From positions 48,721-112,720 of the forward strand of contig DVGI01000021.1 in the NCBI GenBank assembly GCA_018712805.1: DNA of 64,000 nucleotides. The letters are read 5' to 3'. The notes under the pieces are model-generated. The model did no database searches. It was given only the letters and a program-made list of their open reading frames with translations, and was not told the origin of the DNA. Position numbers and translations under genes: made by a program. Position 1 is the first letter of the stretch, and each line of letters opens with the position of its first letter. This stretch comes from Candidatus Fimenecus excrementavium (GTDB taxonomy: Bacteria; Bacillota; Clostridia; Oscillospirales; Acutalibacteraceae). Of this stretch, positions 16,573 through 23,538 are shown one piece after another.

Positions 16573-16718
16573 CCAAAGGCAGCGCCTTTGGGGCAGGATT
16601 TGCGCAGATGCAAGGAATCCCTTTTGCGAAAAGCGCAGGAGAGGAGATAAAACAGTCCGGTGGACTGTTTTATCCGGAGAATCCTCGCCGGGGGGTCTCC
16701 GATGCGCCGGCGGCGCAT
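16573..16718. repeat. cluster of six palindromes between argJ and argB
   Basis: In order: CCAAAGGC/GCCTTTGG (16573-16591), GGATTTGC/GCA..AATCC (16596-16620), CTTTT/AAAAG (16621-16633), a perfect 13-bp arm GATAAAACAGTCC/GGACTGTTTTATC with GGT loop (16646-16674), GGAGA/TCTCC (16676-16700), ATGCGCC/GGCGCAT (16702-16718). No T run follows any of them. It may be a REP/BIME-like interspersed element or a structured RNA; the minus-strand 66-codon open frame over it looks spurious. Confidence 0.7.
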
Positions 16719-16808
16719 AAACAATCAGAGAAGCAAAACATTTCTATAATAAAATTCACTTTGCCCACTTAGGGGCAAAATGCAAAACCCACAAAACGGA
16801 GGATTTTT

Positions 16809-17678
16809 ATGGATATTTCCAATATTTCTCACGCCGACCGCAGCGAAGTGCTCGTCCAGGCGCTGCCTTATATTCAGCGCTACAACGGCAAAACGGTCGT
16901 TATCAAATACGGCGGCAACGCCATGATTAACGAACAGCTGCGCGACGCGGTGATGACCGACATTGTGCTTTTGCGCTCTGTAGGCGTAAATGTTGTTTTG
17001 GTGCACGGCGGCGGTCCTGAAATTTCCGAAATGCTCGCAAAAATCGGCAAAGAAAGCCGTTTCGTGGGCGGGCTTCGCTACACCGACGAAGAAACAATTG
17101 ACGTTGTGCAAATGGTTTTGGCCGGTAAGGTCAACAAGCATTTGGTCCAGCTTTTAATCCGCCACGGCGGCAAGGCGGTCGGGCTTTGCGGACTCGACGG
17201 CAATATGCTGGTCGCGAAAAAGCACGAAGCGAAAGAGGACATCGGCTTTGTGGGCGATATTACAAAAGTCAATACCGAAATTATTGATAATTGCATCAAA
17301 GACGGCTTTATCCCGGTCATTTCAACCGTGGCCGGCGGCGAAAACGGCGAAGTGTATAACGTCAACGCCGACACCGCCGCGGCGAGTATCGCCGCCGAGC
17401 TTCACGCCGAAAAACTGCTTTTGATGACCGACATCAGCGGCCTTTTGCGCGACAAAGACGACGACAGCACCTTAATTCAGGAAGTGCGCGTCTCCGAAAT
17501 CCCGTCTTTAAAAGCGCAGGGCATTATTTCCGGCGGTATGATTCCGAAAATCGACTGCTGCGTCGAAGCGGTGCGCCGCGGCGTTTCCCGCACGAACATC
17601 ATCGACGGGCGTATTCCGCACTCCATTTTAATTGAATTGTTTACAAACGCAGGTATCGGCACCATGTTCTTGGCCTGA
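16809..17678 (+). CDS. argB: acetylglutamate kinase
   Basis: 289 residues. Amino-acid kinase fold with KYGGNAM near residue 34, LVHGGGPEIS near 66 and VGDITKVN near 160. An N-terminal extension of about 25 residues before the first strand is present, as in arginine-sensitive forms, so feedback inhibition by arginine is likely. It phosphorylates N-acetylglutamate. RBS CGGAGG precedes the ATG. It restarts the arginine operon after the repeat region; a possible weak ARG-like half site (AAAATTCA, 16751-16758) lies upstream. Confidence 0.96.
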   Translation: MDISNISHADRSEVLVQALPYIQRYNGKTVVIKYGGNAMINEQLRDAVMTDIVLLRSVGVNVVLVHGGGPEISEMLAKIGKESRFVGGLRYTDEETIDVVQMVLAGKVNKHLVQLLIRHGGKAVGLCGLDGNMLVAKKHEAKEDIGFVGDITKVNTEIIDNCIKDGFIPVISTVAGGENGEVYNVNADTAAASIAAELHAEKLLLMTDISGLLRDKDDDSTLIQEVRVSEIPSLKAQGIISGGMIPKIDCCVEAVRRGVSRTNIIDGRIPHSILIELFTNAGIGTMFLA

Positions 17679-17701
17679 ACGGCGAAAGGGAAGTAGAAAC
17701 T

Positions 17702-18874
17702 ATGCATTTTGAAGAAATCAAACAAACCGCAGACCGGTATTTAATGCCGACCTATGCGCATTTCCCCGTGGCGCTCGCAGAGGGGCACAACGCGACCTAT
17801 CTCGACAGCGAGGGGAAAGAATATATCGACTTTACCGCCGGCATCGGCGTCAATGTGTTCGGCGTAAATGACGAGGGCTGGAAAAATGCCGTCAAAGCTC
17901 AGCTTGACAAGGTTCAGCACACCTCAAACCTCTATTACACCGAGCCGGTCGCGAAAGCCGCGAAACTCCTTTGCGAAAAATCCGGCTTCGACCGCGTGCT
18001 GTTCTGCAACTCCGGTGCAGAAGCCAACGAGTGCGCCATTAAGCTTGCGCGCAAATACAGTTTCGACCGTTACGGCGAGGGGCGCTATAAAATCGTGAGC
18101 CTTGTAAACTCCTTTCACGGCCGCACAATCGCAACGATTACCGCGACGGGTCAGGAACATTATCACGAGTTTTTCACCCCGTTTTTGGAAGGCTTTGCCT
18201 ACGCGGATGCGGGCGACACCCAAGAGCTTGACAAAATGCTCGACAAATCCGTTTGCGCCGTGATTATGGAAATCATTCAGGGCGAGGGCGGCGTGTTGGA
18301 AACCTCGAAAGCCTACATAGAAGCGGCGCGGAAATTCTGTGACGAACGCGATATTTTGCTGATTTTCGACGAGGTGCAAACCGGCGTCGGGCGCACCGGT
18401 AAGCTGTTTGCGTGGGAGACCGTCGGCGTAAAGCCCGATATTCTGACCACGGCGAAAGGCATCGGCGGGGGACTGCCGATGGGCGCTTGCCTTTGCACGG
18501 AAAAATGCGGCGAAACGCTGACCCCCGGTACTCACGGCACCACCTTCGGCGGTAACCCGGTTGCCTGCGCGGGCGCTGTGGAAATCTTAAACCGAATCGA
18601 TGACGCATTTTTACAGTCGGTACGCGAAAAAGGGGACTATATCCGCGAAAAAGTCGCGCAGTTCCCGGGCGTCAAAGCCGTGCGCGGCAAGGGCCTGATG
18701 ATCGGTATTGACCTGACCGACAAAAAAGCAGGCGCCGTGGCGACGCGCTGCTGTGAAGCGGGGCTTTTGATTCTTACCGCGAAAGAAGCGCTCAGAATGC
18801 TGCCGCCGCTGACGATTACCTACCCCGAAATCGACCAAGGACTTTCCGTACTCGAAAAAGTACTTGCTGAATAA
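17702..18874 (+). CDS. argD: acetylornithine aminotransferase
   Basis: 390 residues, class III PLP aminotransferase. Visible: the substrate region AGIGVNVFG near 44, NSGAEANECAIKLAR near 103-117, IMEIIQGEGG near 188, the Asp in LIFDEVQTGVGRTG near 220 and the PLP lysine in TTAKGIGGGLPMG near 250. It converts N-acetylglutamate semialdehyde to N-acetylornithine, and may also serve lysine synthesis. 23 bp after argB and 11 bp before argF. Confidence 0.95.
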   Translation: MHFEEIKQTADRYLMPTYAHFPVALAEGHNATYLDSEGKEYIDFTAGIGVNVFGVNDEGWKNAVKAQLDKVQHTSNLYYTEPVAKAAKLLCEKSGFDRVLFCNSGAEANECAIKLARKYSFDRYGEGRYKIVSLVNSFHGRTIATITATGQEHYHEFFTPFLEGFAYADAGDTQELDKMLDKSVCAVIMEIIQGEGGVLETSKAYIEAARKFCDERDILLIFDEVQTGVGRTGKLFAWETVGVKPDILTTAKGIGGGLPMGACLCTEKCGETLTPGTHGTTFGGNPVACAGAVEILNRIDDAFLQSVREKGDYIREKVAQFPGVKAVRGKGLMIGIDLTDKKAGAVATRCCEAGLLILTAKEALRMLPPLTITYPEIDQGLSVLEKVLAE

Positions 18875-18885
18875 GGAGAATTGTT

Positions 18886-19794
18886 ATGAAACATTTGTTA
18901 AGCCTTTTAACCACCACCCCGCAGGAAATCTCGGAGCTTTTGAACCTTGCCGACCAGCTGAAATATGAAAACAAACACGGCATTGCGCACAAGCGCTTAA
19001 GCGGACAAACGCTCGGTATGATTTTCCAGAAATCTTCTACAAGAACGCGCGTTTCGTTTGAAACGGGTATGTATCAGCTCGGCGGTCAGGCGTTGTTTTT
19101 GTCGAACCGCGACTTGCAAATCGGGCGCGGCGAACCGATTGAAGACACCGCCCGCGTGCTTTCGCGCTATATTGACGGCATTATGATTCGTACTTTCGCC
19201 CAAAGCGAAGTCGAAGCGCTCGCAAAATACGGCACAATCCCGATTATCAACGGGCTTACCGATTTCTGCCACCCGTGCCAGGTGCTGGCGGATTTGATGA
19301 CGATTCGCGAGCACAAAGGGCATCTCGACGGGCTTAAAATGTGCTATATCGGCGACGGTAACAACATGGCGAACTCCTTAATCGTCGGTGGCTTGAAAAC
19401 CGGTATGCGCGTTTCCGTGGCTTGCCCCGAGGGGTATGATCCCTCGGAACAGGTGCTCGACTTTGCAAAGGCATATCAGGGCTTCTCGCTCGAGCGCGAC
19501 CCGATGCAGGCCGCCGCAGGCGCAGACGTGATTTTCACCGACGTTTGGGCTTCTATGGGGCAGGAAGAGGAAGCGGCAGAGCGCCGCAAGGTGTTCGAGG
19601 GCGTTTACCAGGTCAACAAAAAGCTGTTGTCCGCGGCGAACAGCGGCTGTATGGTGCAGCACTGCCTGCCGGCGCACCGCGGCGAAGAAATTACCGCCGA
19701 TGTGTTTGAAGCGCACGCCGACGAAATCTTTGACGAAGCAGAAAACCGCCTCCATGCGCAAAAAGCCGTCATGGTCACCTTAATGGAGAAATAA
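18886..19794 (+). CDS. argF: ornithine carbamoyltransferase
   Basis: 302 residues. Carbamoyl-phosphate site SSTRTRVSFE near 46-55, ornithine loop and the diagnostic HCLPAHRGEE near 262. It makes citrulline from ornithine and carbamoyl phosphate, the latter supplied by carAB at 23.5-27.9 kb. Last gene of the arginine cluster, followed by a strong terminator. It is named argF for its biosynthetic setting; no arcA or arcC is present, which argues against a catabolic arcB. Confidence 0.95.
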   Translation: MKHLLSLLTTTPQEISELLNLADQLKYENKHGIAHKRLSGQTLGMIFQKSSTRTRVSFETGMYQLGGQALFLSNRDLQIGRGEPIEDTARVLSRYIDGIMIRTFAQSEVEALAKYGTIPIINGLTDFCHPCQVLADLMTIREHKGHLDGLKMCYIGDGNNMANSLIVGGLKTGMRVSVACPEGYDPSEQVLDFAKAYQGFSLERDPMQAAAGADVIFTDVWASMGQEEEAAERRKVFEGVYQVNKKLLSAANSGCMVQHCLPAHRGEEITADVFEAHADEIFDEAENRLHAQKAVMVTLMEK

Positions 19795-19810
19795 GAAAAT
19801 CCTTAAAAAT

Positions 19811-19847
19811 AAAAAAAGCGTCCCGATTTTTTCGGGACGCTTTTTTT
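19811..19847. terminator. bidirectional terminator between argF and the rubredoxin-like gene
   Basis: AAAAAAAGCGTCCCGA (19811-19826) pairs with TCGGGACGCTTTTTTT (19832-19847). T runs occur on both strands, serving convergent units. Confidence 0.93.
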
Positions 19848-19863
19848 ATTTCGTTAGGGTCAA

Positions 19864-19983
19864 TTATTCGTCAACCTTTTCGAACTGGTCGGCACCGACG
19901 CCGCAAACCGGGCATTCATAATCCTCGGGCAGCTCGTCGCCTTCATACACAAAACCGCAAACGGTGCATACATATTTCGCCAT
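19864..19983 (-). CDS. short rubredoxin-like protein
   Basis: 39 residues, short for a rubredoxin (about 52). The sequence opens [15 protein letters not shown] and holds a second [12 protein letters not shown], giving the CxxCG...CPxCG pair that binds one iron in an Fe(Cys)4 site. The central loop of classical rubredoxin is missing, as in the C-terminal rubredoxin-like domain of rubrerythrin. Start ATG at 19983 behind AAGGAGG. It lies 22 bp downstream of rubrerythrin in the same direction, so it may pass electrons to it in peroxide detoxification. Confidence 0.85.
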   Translation of the reverse strand: MAKYVCTVCGFVYEGDELPEDYECPVCGVGADQFEKVDE

Positions 19984-20005
19984 GGTGATTCCTCCTTATT
20001 TAAAA

Positions 20006-20548
20006 TCAATAATTTTCAGCAAGTACCTGGAAATAGGACTGCGGATGCGCACAAACCGGGCAAACATCGGGCGCTTTTTTGCCGACTACGATGTGGCCGC
20101 AGTTCGAGCATTGCCAAACGGTGTCGCCGTCTTTCGAGAAGACCAGACCGCCCTCGATATTGGCGAGAAGCTTTCTGTATCTTTCCTCGTGCATTTTTTC
20201 AATCTTGCCGACTTCCTCAAACAAAAACGCAATGTGGTCAAAGCCCTCTTCGCGCGCGGTCTTTGCAAAGCCCGCATACATGTCGGTCCACTCGTAGTTT
20301 TCACCTGCGGCAGCGTCCTTCAGGTTTTCGGTGGTTGCGGGGATGCTGTCGTCATGCAAAAGCTTGAACCAGATTTTGGCGTGCTCTTTTTCATTTTTCG
20401 CGGTTTCCGCAAACAACTCACCGATTTGGACGTAGCCGTCTTTTTTCGCTTTGGAAGCGTAATATTGATATTTTGTATGGGCCTGCGATTCGCCGGCAAA
20501 AGCGGCAAGCAGGTTCTTTTCGGTTTTACTGCCTTTTAATTCTGCCAT
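20006..20548 (-). CDS. rbr: rubrerythrin
   Basis: 180 residues from the ATG at 20548; a GTG three codons upstream lies within the AAGGTG ribosome site and was rejected. Residues 1-140 are a ferritin-like diiron domain ([24 protein letters not shown]), and residues 145-180 a rubredoxin domain with CSNCG and CPVCAHP. Rubrerythrin reduces hydrogen peroxide in the cytoplasm of anaerobes. It has its own promoter and is followed by the small rubredoxin-like gene. Confidence 0.95.
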   Translation of the reverse strand: MAELKGSKTEKNLLAAFAGESQAHTKYQYYASKAKKDGYVQIGELFAETAKNEKEHAKIWFKLLHDDSIPATTENLKDAAAGENYEWTDMYAGFAKTAREEGFDHIAFLFEEVGKIEKMHEERYRKLLANIEGGLVFSKDGDTVWQCSNCGHIVVGKKAPDVCPVCAHPQSYFQVLAENY

Positions 20549-20601
20549 TTTTATCACCTTTCCTTATTTTATTTGCCGGGTTAGTTCCGGCTTATGCTCA
20601 C

Positions 20602-20630
20602 ATTATAGAATGAACCCGGCGGTTTTTCAA
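20602..20630 (-). promoter_or_regulatory. rubrerythrin promoter
   Basis: On the minus strand TTGAAA (20630-20625), 17-bp spacer, TATAAT (20607-20602). A GCCGG/CCGGC inverted repeat follows in the leader (about 20578-20594). No clear PerR box was found by eye. Confidence 0.75.
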
Positions 20631-20679
20631 GCGTTTTTCCAAAAATTCACAAAACGGTCACGAACACGACAGTTTGGTT

Positions 20680-21249
20680 TCATTTGTCGGTTTCGATTCG
20701 GAATCCCATGGCGAAGGAACCGCCTATATTGGCGAGAATTTTGAACCCTTGTGCTTTGTAAAACGCAACCGCACCGATGTTTTTCGCCCCGACGCAAAGA
20801 TAAACACCGGGAATTTGTTCGCTTTTCAAATGCGCTTTCAGTGCATCCATAAGTTGGCTCCCGAGGTGCCTGCGCTGGTATTCGGGCAAAAGGTCAATGT
20901 GCAAATGGGCGGGGTAATCTTTTTGAAACCGGCTTTGCACACGCATTTCGGCGCTTGCACGAAGAAAATACCAAAAGCCGAGTTTGCGAATGTCTAAAAG
21001 CTCGTGCGCCTTAAAATCCGCAAGATAGTTTTGATAGTCCGGCGCACAAAGAATATAGCCGACGGCGCGGTCTTTGTCGTCCGCCGCAACAAAACAGGCG
21101 TCTTTTTGCGCGCGGGTGTAATAGCGGTTATACATATATAAGGTATAAAGCTTGTCCTTTTCGGACTTGACCGCCGACGCGGGGGCGGTTTTCAAACAAA
21201 TTTCCTCTGTTGCCGCAATGTCCTTTTCCTGTAACGTTCGAATGTGCAT
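20680..21249 (-). CDS. GNAT family N-acetyltransferase
   Basis: 189 residues from the ATG at 21249, preceded by GGTGAGG. GNAT motif A is visible as LHIDLLPEYQRRHLGSQLMDAL near residues 120-142 (QRRHLG is the acetyl-CoA pyrophosphate loop), followed by GVYLCVGAKNIGAVAFYKAQGF, the motif B region. The N-terminal half is longer than in minimal GNAT proteins. The acceptor substrate is unknown. It stands between rubrerythrin and small coat-type genes on the same strand. Confidence 0.8.
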   Translation of the reverse strand: MHIRTLQEKDIAATEEICLKTAPASAVKSEKDKLYTLYMYNRYYTRAQKDACFVAADDKDRAVGYILCAPDYQNYLADFKAHELLDIRKLGFWYFLRASAEMRVQSRFQKDYPAHLHIDLLPEYQRRHLGSQLMDALKAHLKSEQIPGVYLCVGAKNIGAVAFYKAQGFKILANIGGSFAMGFRIETDK

Positions 21250-21305
21250 ACGCCTCACCGCCTTTACGGCGATTGTAGCATATTTTGCGCTTTACGGCAA
21301 GAAAA

Positions 21306-21584
21306 TTAAAAGTCGCTTTCGGCATCGGAAAAGCCGGCACGCACGGCGTCGATTTCGGCTTGTCCGGCGGGCGCGGGGTTTACAAATCCGCGCTTCGTCA
21401 TTTCGCTGTAAAGCTTTGCGCGAATGGTGTGTTCCTCCCGTAAAATATCCAGCATATCGCTTTGCAGCGGTTCTAAAGTGCATTTTCCCGCGGCGAGGTT
21501 ATAAAGGTCGGTCATTTGCTTTTGCGAAAGCAGCATGTCCGCCAAAATTTCCCGGTCGGAAATCGCCTGTTCAGCCTGCGGCAT
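21306..21584 (-). CDS. CotF-like spore coat protein
   Basis: 92 residues. The pattern DREILADMLLSQKQMTDLYNLAA...LREEHTIRAKLYSEMTKRGF matches the ferritin-like CotF family seen in Bacillus and Clostridia (DMLxxQKxxxxxYN, EEHxxxxxxxxEMxxRG). CotF proteins are found in the spore coat. It is followed upstream by another 61-residue protein with the same type of helical hairpin. The C-terminal tail is acidic and variable. RBS GGAGGGG. Confidence 0.75.
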   Translation of the reverse strand: MPQAEQAISDREILADMLLSQKQMTDLYNLAAGKCTLEPLQSDMLDILREEHTIRAKLYSEMTKRGFVNPAPAGQAEIDAVRAGFSDAESDF

Positions 21585-21597
21585 AAGAACCCCTCCT

Positions 21598-21783
21598 TTA
21601 ATTCAGATTTTGCAAAAGCGTGTCATAGTGATTTTTGTGCTGTGCGGCGATTTGCTCACAAAGCCCGCGAACGGTGGGGTCGCCGGTGACTTTCGCAAAA
21701 TTCCGATATTTCAAAAACAGCTCCCGTTCCGCGCGAAGCGCCTGGGTGATCGATTGCAGTTCCGCGTTGGTTATTTGCGCCAT
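21598..21783 (-). CDS. small helical protein, coat-associated type
   Basis: 61 residues forming two amphipathic helices, with the pattern LxxIxQxLxxExxLxxKYxxxA...DPxxRxLCEQIAxxHxxHYDTLLxxLN. This reads like the small partners that occur beside CotF genes in Clostridia. It starts 13 bp upstream of the CotF-like gene and has a GGAGG ribosome site. No function is known beyond the likely link to the spore coat. Confidence 0.6.
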   Translation of the reverse strand: MAQITNAELQSITQALRAERELFLKYRNFAKVTGDPTVRGLCEQIAAQHKNHYDTLLQNLN

Positions 21784-21849
21784 AAAGTTTCCTCCTGTTC
21801 TTTTCTGATTTGCCGGAAAAGGCAGACAGCGCCCTGCCTGCCTTTTCGC

Positions 21850-22200
21850 TTAGGTCGTCGGAAGACCGAAACTGACCGAAAGCGCGTGGTCAATTTTGGC
21901 CATTTCGTCTTCGGGGAGATTGCCCATTCGCTCTTTGAGCCGCTTTTTGTCCAGCGTGCGCACCTGCTCCAATAATACAATGGAATCTTTTTGAAGGCCG
22001 CAGTTGTCCGCGTGAACGCTGATGTGCGTCGGAAGCTGGGTTTTATATTTTTGGCTGGTAATGGCGGCGGCAATAACCGTCGGACTGTATTTGTTGCCGA
22101 CGTTGTTTTGCACAATCAGAACCGGCCGCGTGCCGCCCTGCTCCGAACCGACCACGGGACTCAAATCGGCGTAATAGATATCCCCGCGCTTAATTGTCAT
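21850..22200 (-). CDS. mazF: MazF/PemK-type endoribonuclease toxin
   Basis: 116 residues from the ATG at 22200, the same length as Bacillus EndoA. The family start [30 protein letters not shown] holds the RNA-binding loop and the active-site Arg (RGD... and TRPV), and the C-terminal [12 protein letters not shown] is also conserved. It is an mRNA interferase. No antitoxin gene is seen upstream or downstream; the upstream 200 bp only contain an inverted repeat and a 19-codon open frame. It may be an orphan or be controlled by an unlinked antitoxin. Confidence 0.9.
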   Translation of the reverse strand: MTIKRGDIYYADLSPVVGSEQGGTRPVLIVQNNVGNKYSPTVIAAAITSQKYKTQLPTHISVHADNCGLQKDSIVLLEQVRTLDKKRLKERMGNLPEDEMAKIDHALSVSFGLPTT

Positions 22201-22219
22201 TTTTATCACGCTCCAAAGA

Positions 22220-22256
22220 ATATTTGATGTACACCTTTAGTTTTGCCATCAAATAT
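22220..22256. repeat. inverted repeat upstream of mazF
   Basis: ATATTTGATG (22220-22229) and CATCAAATAT (22247-22256), 17-bp spacing. It could be an operator or an mRNA hairpin over the mazF 5' region. A short frame of 19 codons (22249-22190, minus) starts within one arm and overlaps the mazF start. Confidence 0.6.
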
Positions 22257-22347
22257 CTTCTGTAAACATTTTTTTACAAATTCGGGGGAGCATTACATTC
22301 TATTCGATTTTGTTTCCGGTCGTGTCCGAAAAATCCATTTTACCGCG

Positions 22348-22376
22348 AAAAAAGCGCCTGCCGAAAGAGCAGACGC
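22348..22376 (-). terminator. terminator downstream of the 343-residue hydrolase gene
   Basis: On the minus strand GCGTCTGC (22376-22369) pairs with GCAGGCGC (22361-22354), followed by TTTTTT (22353-22348). Confidence 0.8.
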
Positions 22377-22410
22377 GTGAAAGATAAAATAAAAAGAAAA
22401 GATTAAAAAG

Positions 22411-23442
22411 TTATTTTTTCGTAAGACAATTTTCCAAAAATGCGGCGGCGAAGTCCATAACGGCGCTGTCCTCTTCGCACATTTTCCGAAAATCCAGCGT
22501 TTCGGCATACGCTTTGAGCTCTGCACTTTCTTTGCTGCCGGAAAGCACGCCGAATTTTTGAAGCACCTCGCTTATATACGCTTCCGCTTCAAGAGTTGCA
22601 TAGACATTGTGCTGTTTTCCCGGGTAAAGCTTTACCTGAATATTTTTCTTGCCGTGAAGCCGTTTACTGCAAGCAGCGGCGTTTTCGGGCGGCACTACCG
22701 CGTCGTTTTCACCGTGCAACAGCAAGACGGGCACGTCGCTTTCCGCCAAAATTTCGGAAGTGGTCATCGCTGCGGCGGGGCCGAATTGCAGACGATTCCA
22801 AAACCGCAAAAACGGCTTTAAAAAAGCAAAACTTTTGCCGGTTTGCGCCTTTGCCTGCGCTAAAAGCAAATCGGGTTCGCTTTCGGGCGCGGAAAATGCC
22901 AATACCCCGCGCACCTGCGGGTGAAAATACAGCGCGCGGCAAACCGAGTAGCCGCCCCACGAATGCCCGGCGAGCAAAACAGGCAGATTTTTGGATTTTT
23001 CATTTTCCTTGGCGAACTGCATCGCACAAAGCAAATCGCGAAAGCCTTGTCCCATACCGCGAAGCGCCTTGCCGTCGGAAGCCATTGTGCCGGTTTGGTC
23101 ATAGGCGAGCACCAAATAGCCGCGTTTTGCGAAAAAGTCGATTTCGGTCGTATAGCTCAAATGCCCGCCACCCATGCCGTGGGCAAAAATCAACAGCGCG
23201 CGGTAGTCGGTGCGCGCTTCGTCCGAATAGAAAAAGCCGCGCAGCGCTTCTTTATGATTATTCTGAAATTCCACCGGCTCGGCTTTTAAACCATCAAAAT
23301 CGTCCGCCGTGAAATAGTGCAGCAGGGGGTTGCCCTCGCAACGTTTGCCGAACCCGACTTTTAAAACGGATTTCGCGAAAATCAAAAGAAAGACAAGCGT
23401 CAATAAAAGCACCGCGCAAAAAACGTAAATCGCAATCGTCAT
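22411..23442 (-). CDS. membrane-anchored alpha/beta hydrolase
   Basis: 343 residues from the ATG at 23442 behind GGAG; the longer frame to 23538 overlaps the carAB terminator. One N-terminal transmembrane segment (about 2-24) anchors it. The hydrolase core shows FAHGMGGGHLSY near 95, the nucleophile GHSWGGYS near 165, LLHGENDAVVPPE for the acid near 250 and GKQHNVY for the His near 285. It resembles the other alpha/beta hydrolase at 8179 in overall type. The substrate is unknown. It follows carB in the same direction but behind a terminator. Confidence 0.8.
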   Translation of the reverse strand: MTIAIYVFCAVLLLTLVFLLIFAKSVLKVGFGKRCEGNPLLHYFTADDFDGLKAEPVEFQNNHKEALRGFFYSDEARTDYRALLIFAHGMGGGHLSYTTEIDFFAKRGYLVLAYDQTGTMASDGKALRGMGQGFRDLLCAMQFAKENEKSKNLPVLLAGHSWGGYSVCRALYFHPQVRGVLAFSAPESEPDLLLAQAKAQTGKSFAFLKPFLRFWNRLQFGPAAAMTTSEILAESDVPVLLLHGENDAVVPPENAAACSKRLHGKKNIQVKLYPGKQHNVYATLEAEAYISEVLQKFGVLSGSKESAELKAYAETLDFRKMCEEDSAVMDFAAAFLENCLTKK

Positions 23443-23493
23443 AGCACACACTCCAAAACGGATTTCTGAAAAGAGTATAGCATATTTTGAAAG

Positions 23494-23531
23494 AAAAAAC
23501 AGACGCCCGTTTTTCGGAACGTCTGTTTTTA
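23494..23531 (-). terminator. terminator of carA-carB
   Basis: AAAACAGACG (23496-23505) and CGTCTGTTTT (23520-23529) form the stem; on the minus strand a T run follows. It starts 8 bp after the carB stop. Confidence 0.85.
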
Positions 23532-23538
23532 AAACCAC

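Noticed and set aside
16524..16724. 66-codon minus-strand frame over the palindrome cluster
   Set aside because: It is made from the palindromes, has an Arg-rich translation without a ribosome site, and looks like a spurious frame in a repeat.
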